From Halichoerus grypus (lineage: Eukaryota > Chordata > Mammalia > Carnivora > Phocidae): DNA of 64,000 bases. The notes below the pieces were generated by a model. It had not been told where the DNA came from. It made no database searches and saw nothing but the letters and a program-made list of their open reading frames with translations. Position 1 is the stretch's first letter. Every line of letters begins with the position of its first letter. Location: assembly GCF_964656455.1 (NCBI RefSeq), contig NC_135715.1, positions 165,632,437 through 165,696,436 on the forward strand, given 5' to 3'. A program made the translations under genes and the position numbers. Below are positions 36,901-48,360 of the stretch, one piece after another.

Positions 36901-39535
36901 ATTGACTTAAGAACTCAGAGATAAAAGCTAAAAAAGAAACATTTGTAAAGACGGTCTGAGACAGCAACAGCAGTACATACAGTACATGATGCAGAGGAGG
37001 TAAGAGAGATTCTTTTCTAGGACGTATGCCTAATCTTCTATTTCTGACATCACTTTACTTTTCCATGAAAATACACCATGATATCAGAGAGACAGGGAGG
37101 TAGAAAATCACAAGGTCTTTGACTGACTAGAGAATCAACTACTAAAGTCCAAAAAAATCTTTATCTATATAACACTTGAGTGGTGGAAGGACAGGAAAAA
37201 AAAAAAAAACGCATTGACTATTTCTGACCCTGAAAACACAATTAATTAGCAATAACACCAAAAGGAACAGTAAGTTGAGCTTCCAGGTCTAGTAAGATAT
37301 GAAATTAACAATGACTTGTAAAAGTTCAGTTATAGTTCACTTAATTGTCTCATGCTAGATGACTGACTGCTCATGAATGGTGTCAATAATCTTTTAGCCA
37401 AGTAAAATCATAAGGACAAGAAAACCTATTACATTAATATTTTAATACATTTATATTTCTATGATCTCTCTTTTCCCACTCTTTGTTTGAAAAGCTCTAA
37501 CTAAGATTGTGGATTGTATATCATCAGTAGACCATTCACATCCTGATAGGGAATGGCGGCCATCTTTTAAACAATGAGCCTTTAACTTGCTGGTCTTAAA
37601 TCAAGGCCGTCAATCATTGTTGGAACAGGACAGGGTGAATTTGAGGCAGTGAACACACATCCATTAAATGCAAGTCAAGGAATATGAGATGTTTTAAATA
37701 AAGCTTATACATAATACAAACCCTTCCATGGTCAAACACAGGAAAAAAGCTCTTAATTATTCACTTCATTGGAGTGTACATGGGGGAGTGACTACATACC
37801 ATGGGAATCAGGTGCATAGAAATGCCAAATTCCAAAGTAAAACATTCTAAATGTAAGAATTATATTGAAGAGTAGCCTGGTACCAGTTTTATTTTCTAGA
37901 TCAATATAAAGAAATATTCATCATCTAGTTTGAAAAAATAAAGACCTAATATATAAATGTGTATTGATTCCATCTCAATAATAAGATCAACAGTAAAAAT
38001 AATAGATAGTTGTCACACAAAAATTAAAGGTTTTACATTCTGTTTATGTTTATAATAATAATAATAGAACCTCAAGGTGTAGCAATGAAAAATTATCTTA
38101 TTTTAAAGCAATTATGTGGGAGGCAGCTAATAAAATTACATTGACATTATATATACTTGTCTTTCCACAAGAACCACAGCAATCAAATCAAATTAAATTT
38201 AGAAGAATGCACTAAAATACTCACTATTCAAAGGTGATCAACAGATCTTCCTTAAGCTTCTAGCTGTGATAATTAGGAGGGTAATGTTTGATTTGCCCAT
38301 AAAACTCATTATTTCTTATCCTATTTCTGAGATTCATTTATCTCACTTACCTGTGACCTGTTTAGTATGGATCTGGGTCACTTTTAAATTGAAGAGTATG
38401 CATTTTAGGGTAATGAGAAGTCCATGAAAGGACTGTGGATATAAATAAAATGCAGGCATTCCCTAAACTACAAATATCCAACTTATGAATACACATACAT
38501 AAGAGCAGAGCCCTGGCGAATGAAAAATAGAACCAGTCTTGCCAATCCCAATGCCTACAGGATCGTGCAGGTAACATCAATGAATATAACCACTCTCTAA
38601 ATGAAGTCAGCCACTACCCAGGCCACCAAATTATTGCCATATGGGAATAAGGAGCAGCAAATCCACATTTTTATTAAAAACCTCCGAATATTTGAATCTT
38701 GAACACACCAATTCAAAATTCTTAAAAAATACTGTGTAAGCCACACAGAAGGCTTCTGTAAGTTACCATGAACCTTCTTCAAATGGAAAACTTGGAATAT
38801 TCAAGAGGAATAATTCTCCAGATCGTCTTTATTCAGAATGTGAAATCTAGTCTGTTTCACTTCTAAACATGTTTCCAGAATGTAAAAGAGCTAATCTATG
38901 ATTGGAAAATAAGGGAACTGTGTTAACATAAATGACACATTGGTTCACACAGAGTTTTCTGCCAGCACATTAATGCTTTGTGTCATATAGCAATGGGAGC
39001 TGGAACCAAAGCACATTAGCCTAGCTCAATGCAGCAAGTCACAGAGGAATGCAGCATTGTTGAGTTCACCCCGTTCTGTCTGAGAAGTGATGATTTACAC
39101 AGTTTTCCCCAATCTTTTTGTATCTTGGCCTTGTCTCCATCCTTTAACATCCCTTTTATCAAGCTACCTGCGTTTGCAAATCTTATATATAATACCGTAA
39201 GATATATTTATTAAGAAATCGGCATGGCTTTGATTTTTAAAAATACCAGTATTTAACTGAAATGATTTTTTTTTTTATTGGTACTCTGTTTACAATGTTG
39301 TCTGTGTTAGTTGGTCCTCAATATTATTTTTCCCAAAAGTGCTGCTATTTTTGGTATGGCTTTTTGCAGAACACAAGGGGGTTTTTTTGTTTGTTTTTTC
39401 AGAAATACACATATCATGTTATAGCAGAAGTGTTACCACATGTTGAGATGTGGATGCAGGAATTCAAGTTAGATCTGTTCACCAATTAATTAGCATCATT
39501 AAACTAGCCCTTCAATATATGATTCACTTTTGGCT
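34000..39535. other. Repeat-poor AT-rich region without recognisable genes
   Basis: Mostly unique sequence with short A/T runs and one degraded MIR at 36.2 kb. I find no splice-flanked open frame longer than expected by chance and no structural RNA. Low repeat content over about 5 kb is the main feature. Confidence 0.6.
36200..36340 (-). mobile_element. MIR, degraded
   Basis: AGTCACAGCCTAGAGAGACG, TTGCTCAAGATCACCAG and GAGGCAGACCCTGGACTG keep antisense MIR order. Confidence 0.6.
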
Positions 39536-39888
39536 AAGCTCTCTGGACTTAGTTAATGCTGCTATAACAATGATAGCTGATCTGGTATCTGGTGAGAGCT
39601 TGCTTCCTGGTTTGTAGATAGCTGCCTTCTTACTGTATCCTCACATGACAGAGGGAGAGAGGGAGAGAGAGAGAGAGAGAGAGGGAGAAAGACATGGGGG
39701 AGGGGAGATCTGGTTTCTTCTTCCCTTTTAAGGGCACTAATCTCCTTGTGGGAGCTCTAGCCCCATGCCACTTCATCCAAACCTAATTACCTCCCATAGG
39801 CCCCATCTCCAAATACCATCACATTGTAGGGGTTAGGGCTTCAATGTATGAATTTTGAGGGGATACAAACATTCAGCCGATTGCATTG
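39536..39888 (-). mobile_element. LTR, MaLR-type, with internal (GA)n
   Basis: Reverse LTR: TTAATGCTGCTATAACAATG, TGTATCCTCACATGACAGAG, TAATCTCCTTGTGGGAGCTC, CCATCTCCAAATACCATCAC and GTATGAATTTTGAGGGG. A GA-rich microsatellite (about 39651-39690) has grown inside it. Confidence 0.75.
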
Positions 39889-39944
39889 TTCCATATATTA
39901 CTTCTTTTAATTTTCTCAACAACCTTACCCACTCAACAGCTTTA

Positions 39945-40060
39945 TACTACCTAGAAATGGTGCCAGGCAGCCTGCTAGGCTACATGGACTTGGTGAACAA
40001 AACAGATCTGCCTTTACTCTCATAGAACTAAGCTCCCTTAGGTATATACAGGTAGATGTA
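39945..40060 (+). mobile_element. L2 3' fragment
   Basis: GGTGCCAGGCAGCCTGCTAG, GTGAACAAAACAGATCTGCC and ACTCTCATAGAACT match the LINE-2 3' end in order. Confidence 0.65.
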
Positions 40061-41530
40061 ATGCTGCCTATTATAAATGCTTACCTGCCTGGACAAAAAT
40101 GTTGTCTATGTCAAGGAAGCACTCCAGGCCCCAGAGGCTAAGCAACTGAGAAAGAGCCTCCCATCACTGTGTTCCTTGCCATTGCCCTTGGGAGGGAGGA
40201 GGGGGGTTCACCCATACCACACACCTGCCAACACCCCGCTCCCCTGGCCCCACCACCACTGAAGGTTGCCATAAGCTCCTGGGGACTCTTTGTGGCTGAC
40301 TTCCTCTTGCCTCCAGACTCTCAGCTGTGTGACCCTTACCCTCTGACCTCAGAGCTGGTTGTTGGGATTTTGTCTGTCTGGAGCTTGAACCTCAGCTTTC
40401 CCTATAATTTTCGAGCTTCAATTATTCCTCTGTTCATGGTTCTCAGCTTTTGATCTTACCTGAGGCAGGCATCCCCTACTCCTCAGCCCTGCAGAACTAA
40501 TGCCTACATTCAGCCAGTGCTGGGTCCCTGCAAAGGGGGTGTTTGCACATTGGGCTCTCTGCTTGCCAAGTCTGGGAATCCTGCACAGGCATTCCTCAGT
40601 CCTCCATGAGTCTGCCCCGCCAGGCTCCGCAACAATTGTGCCATGGAACTAAGGTGTCTACATGCCAGGTGGGTCTTTAAACCACACTCAGTATATAAGC
40701 TACAAATCCTGTGCCTCAAAGGGTGTGGCTTGGAAAGGAGAAGTGGATGGGGCTTTTGAGCAGTGGGATACCTCACAGAAAACAACAGAAGAGGAAGGAA
40801 CCAACTTTCCTCAGGAGACAGCAGAGAGTACAAAGGAAGGAAAAATGTTGGTGATTAAAGAGAGGGATAGAGAGAGGGGTTTAATTGCCCTGAGAGGGAG
40901 TTTGTGAAGGACCTTGGAGATAGAAGAACTTGGATCCATTAAGGTAAGCAATAGGGAATTCTTGATCAGAGAGATAACATGGTGGTTTCTGAACTTGAAG
41001 ACAGCTGCATTCCAGTTGGCTTTAGAATGGGTTAGGCTAGGGAGAGATGAAAATTAGAATAATCTAAGAGTTGTTGCTATCTATCTACCTATCTACCTAC
41101 CTACCTTTCACTTATCACCTACCTATCACCTACTTACCGCCTATCTATCATCTATCTATCTATCTATGGCAAAGAGAACCCAAACAACCAGGAGAGTTTG
41201 AGAATTAGAAGGAGGCACAAACTCAAGGAACATTGTAGGAGTTTATCCATCCAGATCATCACTCCATCTTCCAAATGGAGACCTCAATCTAATGAAGTAC
41301 CCACCATTATTGCTGTTTTTGAAGACCTTCAGAGAGGAGAGTCACACAACCAAAAGAAGTTCCATAATATATGAGACCCTTGGGCCCTTCCATTCAGAGT
41401 GCCACTGACCAAAGTAACCCAGGATTCCCTGAGAGTACCTACTTCTCCTCTAGGAGTCCAGATGTGGGGTCAGAGGACCACCAAGTACCTATACGTACAC
41501 ACAAGGTCTCAGGCTGTCAAGGCACTGAAC
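40060..41530. other. Non-genic region
   Basis: Unique sequence, an unclassified ancient repeat remnant at about 40.88-41.06 kb (GACCTTGGAGATAGAAGAAC and GATAACATGGTGG segments) and a tetranucleotide microsatellite at 41.08 kb. Open frames around 40.2-40.9 kb overlap on both strands, lack homology and are not called. Confidence 0.55.
41077..41167. repeat. (CTAT/CTAC)n microsatellite
   Basis: Imperfect tetranucleotide repeat mixing CTAT, CTAC and CACC units; not a CRISPR array, because the units are four bases and contiguous. Confidence 0.9.
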
Positions 41531-41550
41531 ATAGAATATGTCAGAATGCA

Positions 41551-41779
41551 GGGCTCCTGGGTGGCTCAGTCAGCTAAGCCTCTGACTCAGTTTTGGCTTA
41601 GGTCATGATATTGGGGTCATGACATCGAGCCCCACGTCTGGCTCTGCACTCAAGGCAGAGTCTGCTTGAGATTCTCTCCCTCCCCCCTCTGCCCCCCCCC
41701 CCCGCTCATGCTCCCTTGATCTCTCTTTCTCTCTCTCAAATAAAAAATAAATAAATTAAATCTTAAAAAAAAAGAAAAC
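41551..41779 (+). mobile_element. Can-SINE (SINEC)
   Basis: Sense carnivore SINE beginning GGGCTCCTGGGTGGCTCAG with a 13-base C run in its pyrimidine tract (about 41691-41703). Target duplications GAATATGTCAGAATGCA (41534-41550) and GAATGTGTCAGAATGTA (41780-41796), two mismatches. Confidence 0.97.
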
Positions 41780-41867
41780 GAATGTGTCAGAATGTAGTTC
41801 AGGAAGGCTCATGAAAGAAAGGACTCACACATCAGTGACAAAACTCCATTGCACATAACATGAGCAT

Positions 41868-41945
41868 TTTATTTATTTTTTATTTATTTAAATTCAATTA
41901 GCCAAGGTATAGTACATCATTGGTTTTTGATATAATGTTCAATGA
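41868..41945 (-). mobile_element. Short L1 3' tail
   Basis: About 80 bases of an L1 3' end in reverse: a T-rich tail, then AATTCAATTAGCCAAGG and GTACATCATTGGTTTTTGAT. Flanking ATGAGCAT repeats (near 41860 and 41942) may be its target duplication. Confidence 0.7.
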
Positions 41946-42779
41946 GCATGTTCAACATGATCATTTTAGCACTAGAGCAACGTCCATTCAGGAAGGAAAG
42001 GGAGACCTGCTGTATTGTTTTCTGCTTTGAGCATGTGGGAAGGTGGGTCCTCTCTCAAATCACTACCAATTCATGTCCTTCACTTTCAGCATCTCATCTA
42101 AAACTCAATTTATCTAGGAAACTTTCTCAGGTTACTCCTATAAATGATGTTTTTCCTGGCCCAGGAGTCCAAAATGTGTAACCCACATCAAGGAACAGAG
42201 AGTTTCACTAACTTTAGAAATTTTAGTATCAATAACTTAGACTATAAAAAAATCACTATTTACCATAAGGGACCCCTATAAATAGCTTTTTTTTGTTTCA
42301 GTGCTTCACAAGATCCAGTACCCATTCATCTTTTCAAGAATATGGCTATTGCCCTATGTTTGTGATACAATGTGTATACATCTGGTCCTTCCTGTTATTT
42401 GTTTCATAATTATATTCTTTAATCATTTTTTAAGTGCCTTCTGTCTAACTATATTGTAAATTCCCTGGGGGTATAAACTTGCTGTATTCATTTTCTGACA
42501 TCATCCTGTAGTACCCATTGCTATTTCTTGGCACCTAGTGGACATTCTCTAAATGCCCTCCCCATCAGATCAAGTTGTTAAGTCAGAAGAGAAGTCAGTG
42601 GTTTATAGTCGGGTCTAAATCTTTTCTGACTGGAGAAGAAAAGAAATGGGCAGGTATTTTAGCTTTAAAATGGCATGGGAAATTTGTTTTTTTCTCTGTA
42701 GCAATTGGAGTAGATGATATTGGATGTACCATGTAGCAGGGATCATGGAAGTGCAATACAAAACCCAGATGACAGTATG

Positions 42780-43400
42780 AAATGTATTTTGTGTGTATTC
42801 ACAAAATTTCACAGAATCAATCACCATCCCTTTGACCGAGTTAATATGAACTCCAGTGGCAGTAACCCACGGACCTCTAATAGAATCACCGATGGGAAAT
42901 AGTAACAGTTCCCATGGAGGCATTACCTTAGCTGCTGACTGTGATCTATGGATGACAGCCTCCCAGAAAACACATTGACACAATAGGCTGTAATGGCTCA
43001 GATGGGGCCTTTATGTGATATCGGGCCAGTGATCTGCAGACAATGTCTCGCCGGGAGGCTTCTCAATTGCCTTCTCCAAAGCTTTCCCTCATGCTTTCAG
43101 GGCCTGTCCAGGTACTTTCCTGAGCTCCGGGATGTCTGCCTGTGCTCTAAGACTATCGAAGCTTGCCTTAAGGCATCTCCATTACACTAATGAGCTGCTG
43201 CAAAGCCAATGAGAAAATGAAGAATCGCTATAGTTGGAAGATTTTCTCCAATTTACAATGATGTAGGTGTAGATGTGTGTCCTTATAAAGTGTAATTAAG
43301 CTCCTGCAGTCAGATTTGGACCTTATTTCTTATCAAGCCCTGTTAACCAGTTTGAAAACTGCTTTGTCCACACTAAAGAGACCCTGTTACCCCTGTGCCA
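42780..43400. promoter_or_regulatory. Unique block, candidate distal enhancer
   Basis: Repeat-free, CpG-containing sequence of moderate GC in an AT-rich setting, with homeodomain-type cores (TTACACTAATGAG near 43182, GTGTAATTAAGC near 43291). This resembles conserved non-coding elements near developmental transcription factor genes such as KLF7. Only composition and motifs support it. Confidence 0.3.
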
Positions 43401-43409
43401 GTCGGTCAC

Positions 43410-43510
43410 TCAACAAATGATTGGTAAATGTGCTAATTGTGCAAGGCATTTTTGTAGATATAGGATAATAATTGACTTCTGCCTTCAAGGAGCTTCTGAT
43501 TGAGTTAGAA
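43410..43510 (+). mobile_element. L2 3' fragment
   Basis: GGTCACTCAACAAATGATTG, TGCAAGGCATTTTTGTAG and CTGCCTTCAAGGAGCTTCTG follow LINE-2 order. Confidence 0.6.
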
Positions 43511-43789
43511 AAGGTGAAACTGACCCATGTGAACTCATGTATATTTATGGCAAAATTGCTAGGTTGGTGTAGTCTGTGCTCTAGACTGTTTGATAATTAC
43601 CCATTCAAAGCTGTCTAATAAACACCTGTACTTCACTCATCATTAACTGACACTGAGCAATAACTCAGATAATACACAGCAGGAGAAAGAGTGGATTTAT
43701 CAGCAGATGCTGAAAAAACCTGAACCTTACATTCTTAGAGTAAATTAAGGGCATATGAGAAAGAGGACTGGGGAGAAAAGAAGAGATAG

Positions 43790-44030
43790 AGAATTACTAA
43801 CATTTATAAATACCAAGTATGGCCCCAGACATTTCACAAGTTGCCACATTTTCCCTTAACAAAGGCTCTATAAAGTAGAGATCAATGTCATCATTTTACA
43901 CATAAAGAAATAACATGCCAGAGAGATTACCTGTCTTGCCCCAGGCCACACAACCAAAAAATGAGTGACGCAGACTCAAACCCAGATCTGTCTGCTCCAA
44001 AGTTCACACTCTTTCTACTCTGTCACTGTC
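43790..44030 (-). mobile_element. MIR, adjoining the L1 insertion site
   Basis: Antisense MIR: ACATTTATAAATACCAAGTA, CCCTTAACAAAGGCTCTATA, TGCCCCAGGCCACACAAC and CAGACTCAAACCCAGATC are in order. The full-length L1 target site starts at 44036, immediately beyond it. Confidence 0.85.
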
Positions 44031-44035
44031 CCTTT

Positions 44036-44053
44036 CATACCTTCTATCATCTT
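44036..44053. repeat. Target-site duplication, left copy (18 bp)
   Basis: CATACCTTCTATCATCTT, identical to 51060-51077. It borders the poly-T (3' end) of the full-length L1; the exact right limit is ambiguous because the duplication ends in T. Confidence 0.95.
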
Positions 44054-44094
44054 TTTTTTATTATGTTATGTTAATCACCATACATCACCTCATT

Positions 44095-44500
44095 AGTTTT
44101 TGATGTAATGTTCCATGATTCATTGTCTGCGTATAACACCCAGTGCTCCATTCAGTACGTGCCCTCTTTAATACCCATCACCAGGCTAACCCATCCCCCC
44201 ACCCCCTCCCCTCTAGACCCTCAGTTTGTTTCTCAGAGTCCATCGTCTCTCATGGTTCGTCTCCCCCTCCGATTTCCCCCCCTTCATTTTTCCCTTCCTG
44301 CTATCTTCTTCTTCTTCTTTTTTTTTTTTTAACATATAATGTATTATTTGTTTAAGAGGTACAGGTCTGTGATTCAGCAGTCTTACACAATTCACAGCAC
44401 TCACCATAGCACATACCCTCCCCAATGTCTATCACACAGCCACCCCATCCCTCCCACCCCCCACCACTCCAGCAACCCTCAGTTTGTTTCCTGAGATTAA
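44095..44500 (-). repeat. Duplicated GT-rich module in the L1 3'UTR
   Basis: Read on the minus strand: module A (about 44495-44340) and module B (about 44230-44095) share CAAACTGAGGGTT, a GGGTGGGAGG run, CTGGGTGATRG-like and GGGAGGG/GAGGGC elements, separated by an A run and GAAGAAGAAG. The same layout exists in the 19.1-kb L1. Confidence 0.75.
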
Positions 44501-44507
44501 GAATTCC

Positions 44508-47500
44508 TCATATCAGTGAGGTCATATGATACATGTGTTTCTCTGATTGACTTATTTCGCTTAGCATAATACCCTCCAGTTCCATCCACGTCGTTGCAAA
44601 TGGCAAGATTTCGTTCCTTTTGATTGCTGCATAATATTCCATTGTATATATGTACCACATCTTCTTTATCCATTCATCTGTCAATGGACATCTTGGCTCT
44701 TTCCACAGTTTGGCTATTGTGGACATTGCTGCTATAAACATCGGGGTGCATGTACCCTTTCAGATCCCTACATTTGTATCTTTGGGGTAAATACCCAGTA
44801 GTGCAATTGCTGGATCGTATGGTAGCTCTATTTTCAACTTTTTGAGGAATCTCCACACTGTTTTCCAGAGTGGCTGCACCAGCTTGCATTCCCACCAACA
44901 GTGTAGGAAGGTTCCCCTTTCTCTGCATCCCTGCCAACATCTGTCGTTTCCTGACTTGTTAATTTTAGCCATTCTGACTGGTGTGAGGTGGTGTCTCATT
45001 GAGGTTTTGATTTAGATTTCCCTGATGCCGAGAGATGTTGAGCACTTTTTCATGTGTCTGTTGGCCATTTGGATATCTTCTTTGGAAAAATGTCTGTTCA
45101 TGTCTTCTGCCCATTTCTTGATTGGATCATTTGTTCTTTGGGTGTTGAATTTAGTAAGTTCTTTATAGATTTTGGATACGAGCCCTTTATCTGATATGTC
45201 ATTTGCAAATATCTTCTCCCATTCTGTCGGTTGTCTTTTGGTTTTGTTGACTGTTTCCTTTGCTGTGCAAAAGCTTTTTATCTTGATGAAGTCCCAATAG
45301 TTCATTTTTGCCCTTGCTTTCCTTGCCTTTGGTGATGTTTCTAGGAAGAAGTTGCTGCAGCTGAGGTCGAAGAGGTTGCTGCCTGTGTGCTCCTTTAGGA
45401 TTTTGATGGACTCCTGTCTCACATTTAGGTCTTTCAACCATTTTGAGTCTATTTTTGTGTGTGGTGTAAGGAAATGGTCCAGTTTCATTCTTCTGCATGT
45501 GGCTGTCCAATTTTCCCAACACCATTTGTTGAAGAGACTGTCTTTTTTCCATCGGACATTCTTTCCTTTGTCAAAGATTAGTTGACCATAGAGTTGAGGT
45601 CCATTTCTGGGCTCTCTATTCTGTTCCATTGATCTATGTGTCTGTTTTTGTGCCAGTACCATGCTGTCTTGATGATTACAGCTTTGTAGTAGAGCTTGAG
45701 GTCTGGAATTGTGATGCCACCAGCTAGAACTTTTCTGGTTCCATACAAATTTTAGGATTATTTGTTCCATTTCTTTGAAAAAAGTGGATGGTATTTTGAT
45801 AGGGATTGCATTGAATGTGTAGATTGCTCTAGGTAGCACTGACATCTTCACAATATTTGTTCTTCCAATCCATGAGCATGGAACATTTTTCCATTTCTTT
45901 GTGTCTTCCTCAATTTCTTTCATGAGTATTTTATAGTTTTCTGAGTACAGATTCTTTGCCTCTTTGGTTAGATTTATTCCTAGGCATCTTATGGTTTTGG
46001 GTGCAATTGTAAACGGGATCGACTCTTTAATTTCTCTTTCTTCTGTCTTGTTGTTGGTGTGTAGGAATGCCACTGATTTCTGTGCATTGATTTTATATCC
46101 TGCCACTTTATTGAATTCCTGTATGAGTTCTAGCAGTTTGGGGTGGAGTCTTTTGGGTTTTCCACATAAAGCATCATATCATCTGCAAAGAGTGAGAGTT
46201 TGACTTCTTCTTTGCTGATTTGGATGCCTTTTATTTCTTTTTGTTGTCTGATTGCTGTGGCTAGGACTTCTAATATTATGTTGAATAGCAGTGGTGATAG
46301 TGGACATCCCTGCCATGTTCCTGACCTTAGGGGGAAAGCTCTCAGTTTTTCCCCATTTAGAATGATATTCGCTGTGGGTTTTTCATAGATGGCTTTTATG
46401 ATATTGAGGTAGGTACCCTCTATCCCTATACTCTGAAGAGTTTTGATCAAGAAAGGATGCTGTACTTTGTTAAATGCTTTTTCTGCATCTATTGAGAGGA
46501 TCATATGATTCTTGTTCTTTCTTTTGTTAATGTATTGTATCACGTTGATTGATTTGCGGATATTGAACCAACCTTGCAGCCCAGGGATAAATCCCACTTG
46601 GTCGTGGTGAATAATCCTTTTAATGTACTGTTGGATACTATTGGCTAGTATTTTGGTGAGAATTTTTGCATCCATGTTCATCAGGGATATTGGTCTGTAA
46701 TTCTCCTTTTTGATGGGGTCTTTGTCTGGTTTGAGGATCAAGGTAATGGTGGCCTCATAAAATGAGTTTGGAAGTTTTCCTTCCATTTCTATTTTTTGGA
46801 ACAGTTTCAGAAGAATAGGTATTAATTCTTCTTTAAATGTTTGGTAGAATTCCCCTGGGAAGCCATCTGGCCCTGGGCTTTTGTTCGTTGGGAGATTTTT
46901 GATGACTGCTTCAATTTCCTTAGTGGTTATAGGTCTGTTCAGGTTTTCTATTTCTTCCTGGTTCAGTTTTGGTAGTTGATACATCTCTAGGAATGCATCC
47001 ATTTCTTCCAGATTATCTAATTTGCTGGCATATAGTTGCTCATAATATGTTCTCATAATTGTTTGTATTTCTTTGGTGTTGGTTGTGATCTCTCCTCTTT
47101 CATTCATGATTTTATTTATTTGTGTCCTTTCTCTTTTCTTTTTGATAAGTCTGGCCAGGGGTTTATCAATCTTGTTAATTCTTTCAAAGAACCAGCTCTT
47201 AGTTTCGTTGATCTGTTCTACTGTTCTTTTGGTTTCTATTTCATTGATTTCTGCTCTGATCTTTATTTCTCTTCTCCTGCTGGGTTTAGGCTTTATTTGC
47301 TGTTCTTTCTCCAGCTCCTTTAGGTGTAGGGTTAGGTTGTGTATTTGAGACCTTTCTTGTTTCTTGAGAAAGGCTTGTATTGCTATATACTTTCCTCTTA
47401 GGACTGCCTTTGCTGCATCCCAAAGATTTTGAACAGTTGTGTTTTCATTTTCATTGGTTTCCATGAATTTTTTAAATTCTTCTTTAATTTCCTGGTTGAC

Positions 47501-48279
47501 CCATTCATTCTTTAGTAGGATGCTCTTTAGCCTCCATGTATTTGAGTTCTTTCTGACTTTCCTCTTGTGATTGAGTTCTAGTTTCAAAGCATTGTGGTCT
47601 GAAAATATGCAGGGAATGATCCCAATCTTTTGGTACCGGTTGAGACCTGATTTGTGACCTAGGATGTGGTATATTCTGGAGAATGTTCCATGGGCACTAG
47701 AGAAGAATGTGTAATCTGTTGCTTTGGGATGGAATGTTCTGAATATATCTGTGAAGTCCATTTGGTCCAGTGTGTCAATTAGAGTCTTTATTTCCTTGTT
47801 GATCTTTTGCTTAGATGATCTGTCCATTTCAGTGAGGGGGGTGTTAAAGTCCCCCACTATTATTGTATTGTTGTCGATGTGTTTCTTTGCTTTTGTTATT
47901 AATTGGCTTATATCACCGGCTGCTCCCATGTTAGGGGCATAGATATTTACAATTGTTAGATCTTCTTGTTGGATAGACCCTTTAAGTATGATATAGTGTC
48001 CTTCCTCATCTCTTATTATAGTCTTTGGTTTAAAATCTAATTTGTCTGATATAAGGATTGCCACCCCAGCTTTCTTTTGGTGTCCATTAGCATGGTAAAT
48101 GGTTTTCCACCCCCTCACTTTCAATCTGGGGTGTCTTTGGGTCTAAAATGAGTCTCTTGCAGACAGCATATCGATGGGTCTTGTTTTTTAATCCAATCTG
48201 ATAGCCTGTGTCTTTTGATTGGGGCATTTAGCCCATTTACATTCAGGGTAACTATTGAAAGATATGAATTTAGTGCCAT
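44508..48279 (-). pseudogene. L1 ORF2 (endonuclease-reverse transcriptase), broken
   Basis: ORF2p nicks genomic DNA and reverse-transcribes L1 RNA. The ATG at 48279-48277 opens an AP-like endonuclease (LNVNGLNAP and QETHF motifs, SDH at its end), then a reverse transcriptase with NYRPISLMN and FADD at 46189-46178, and a Cys-rich C-terminal region ([12 protein letters not shown] near 44.89 kb). Lesions seen from frame continuity: a missing base near 48128, another near 46135, a stop at 45014-45012 and another about 44761-44759; the natural stop is 44510-44508. Adding two bases gives 3774 nt (1258 codons including the stop), which fits the family. The endonuclease also has Tyr (47671-47669) in the xIxHILG motif where Asp is expected. 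Confidence 0.93.
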
Positions 48280-48360
48280 TGTATTGCCTGTAAGGTGACT
48301 GTTACTGTATATTGTCTCTATTCCTTTCTGGTCTCTGTTACTTTTAGGCTCTCTCTTTGC

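Noticed and set aside
40160..40900. Cluster of open frames of 80-107 codons
   Set aside because: Frames overlap on both strands, lack recognisable domains, and no splice or promoter context supports them.
41077..41167. Regular repeats that might suggest a CRISPR array
   Set aside because: The units are contiguous tetranucleotides without spacers, in a mammalian genome.
45012..48124. 364- and 664-residue reverse transcriptase frames as host genes
   Set aside because: They are parts of L1 ORF2 within a flanked full-length L1, separated by a frameshift.
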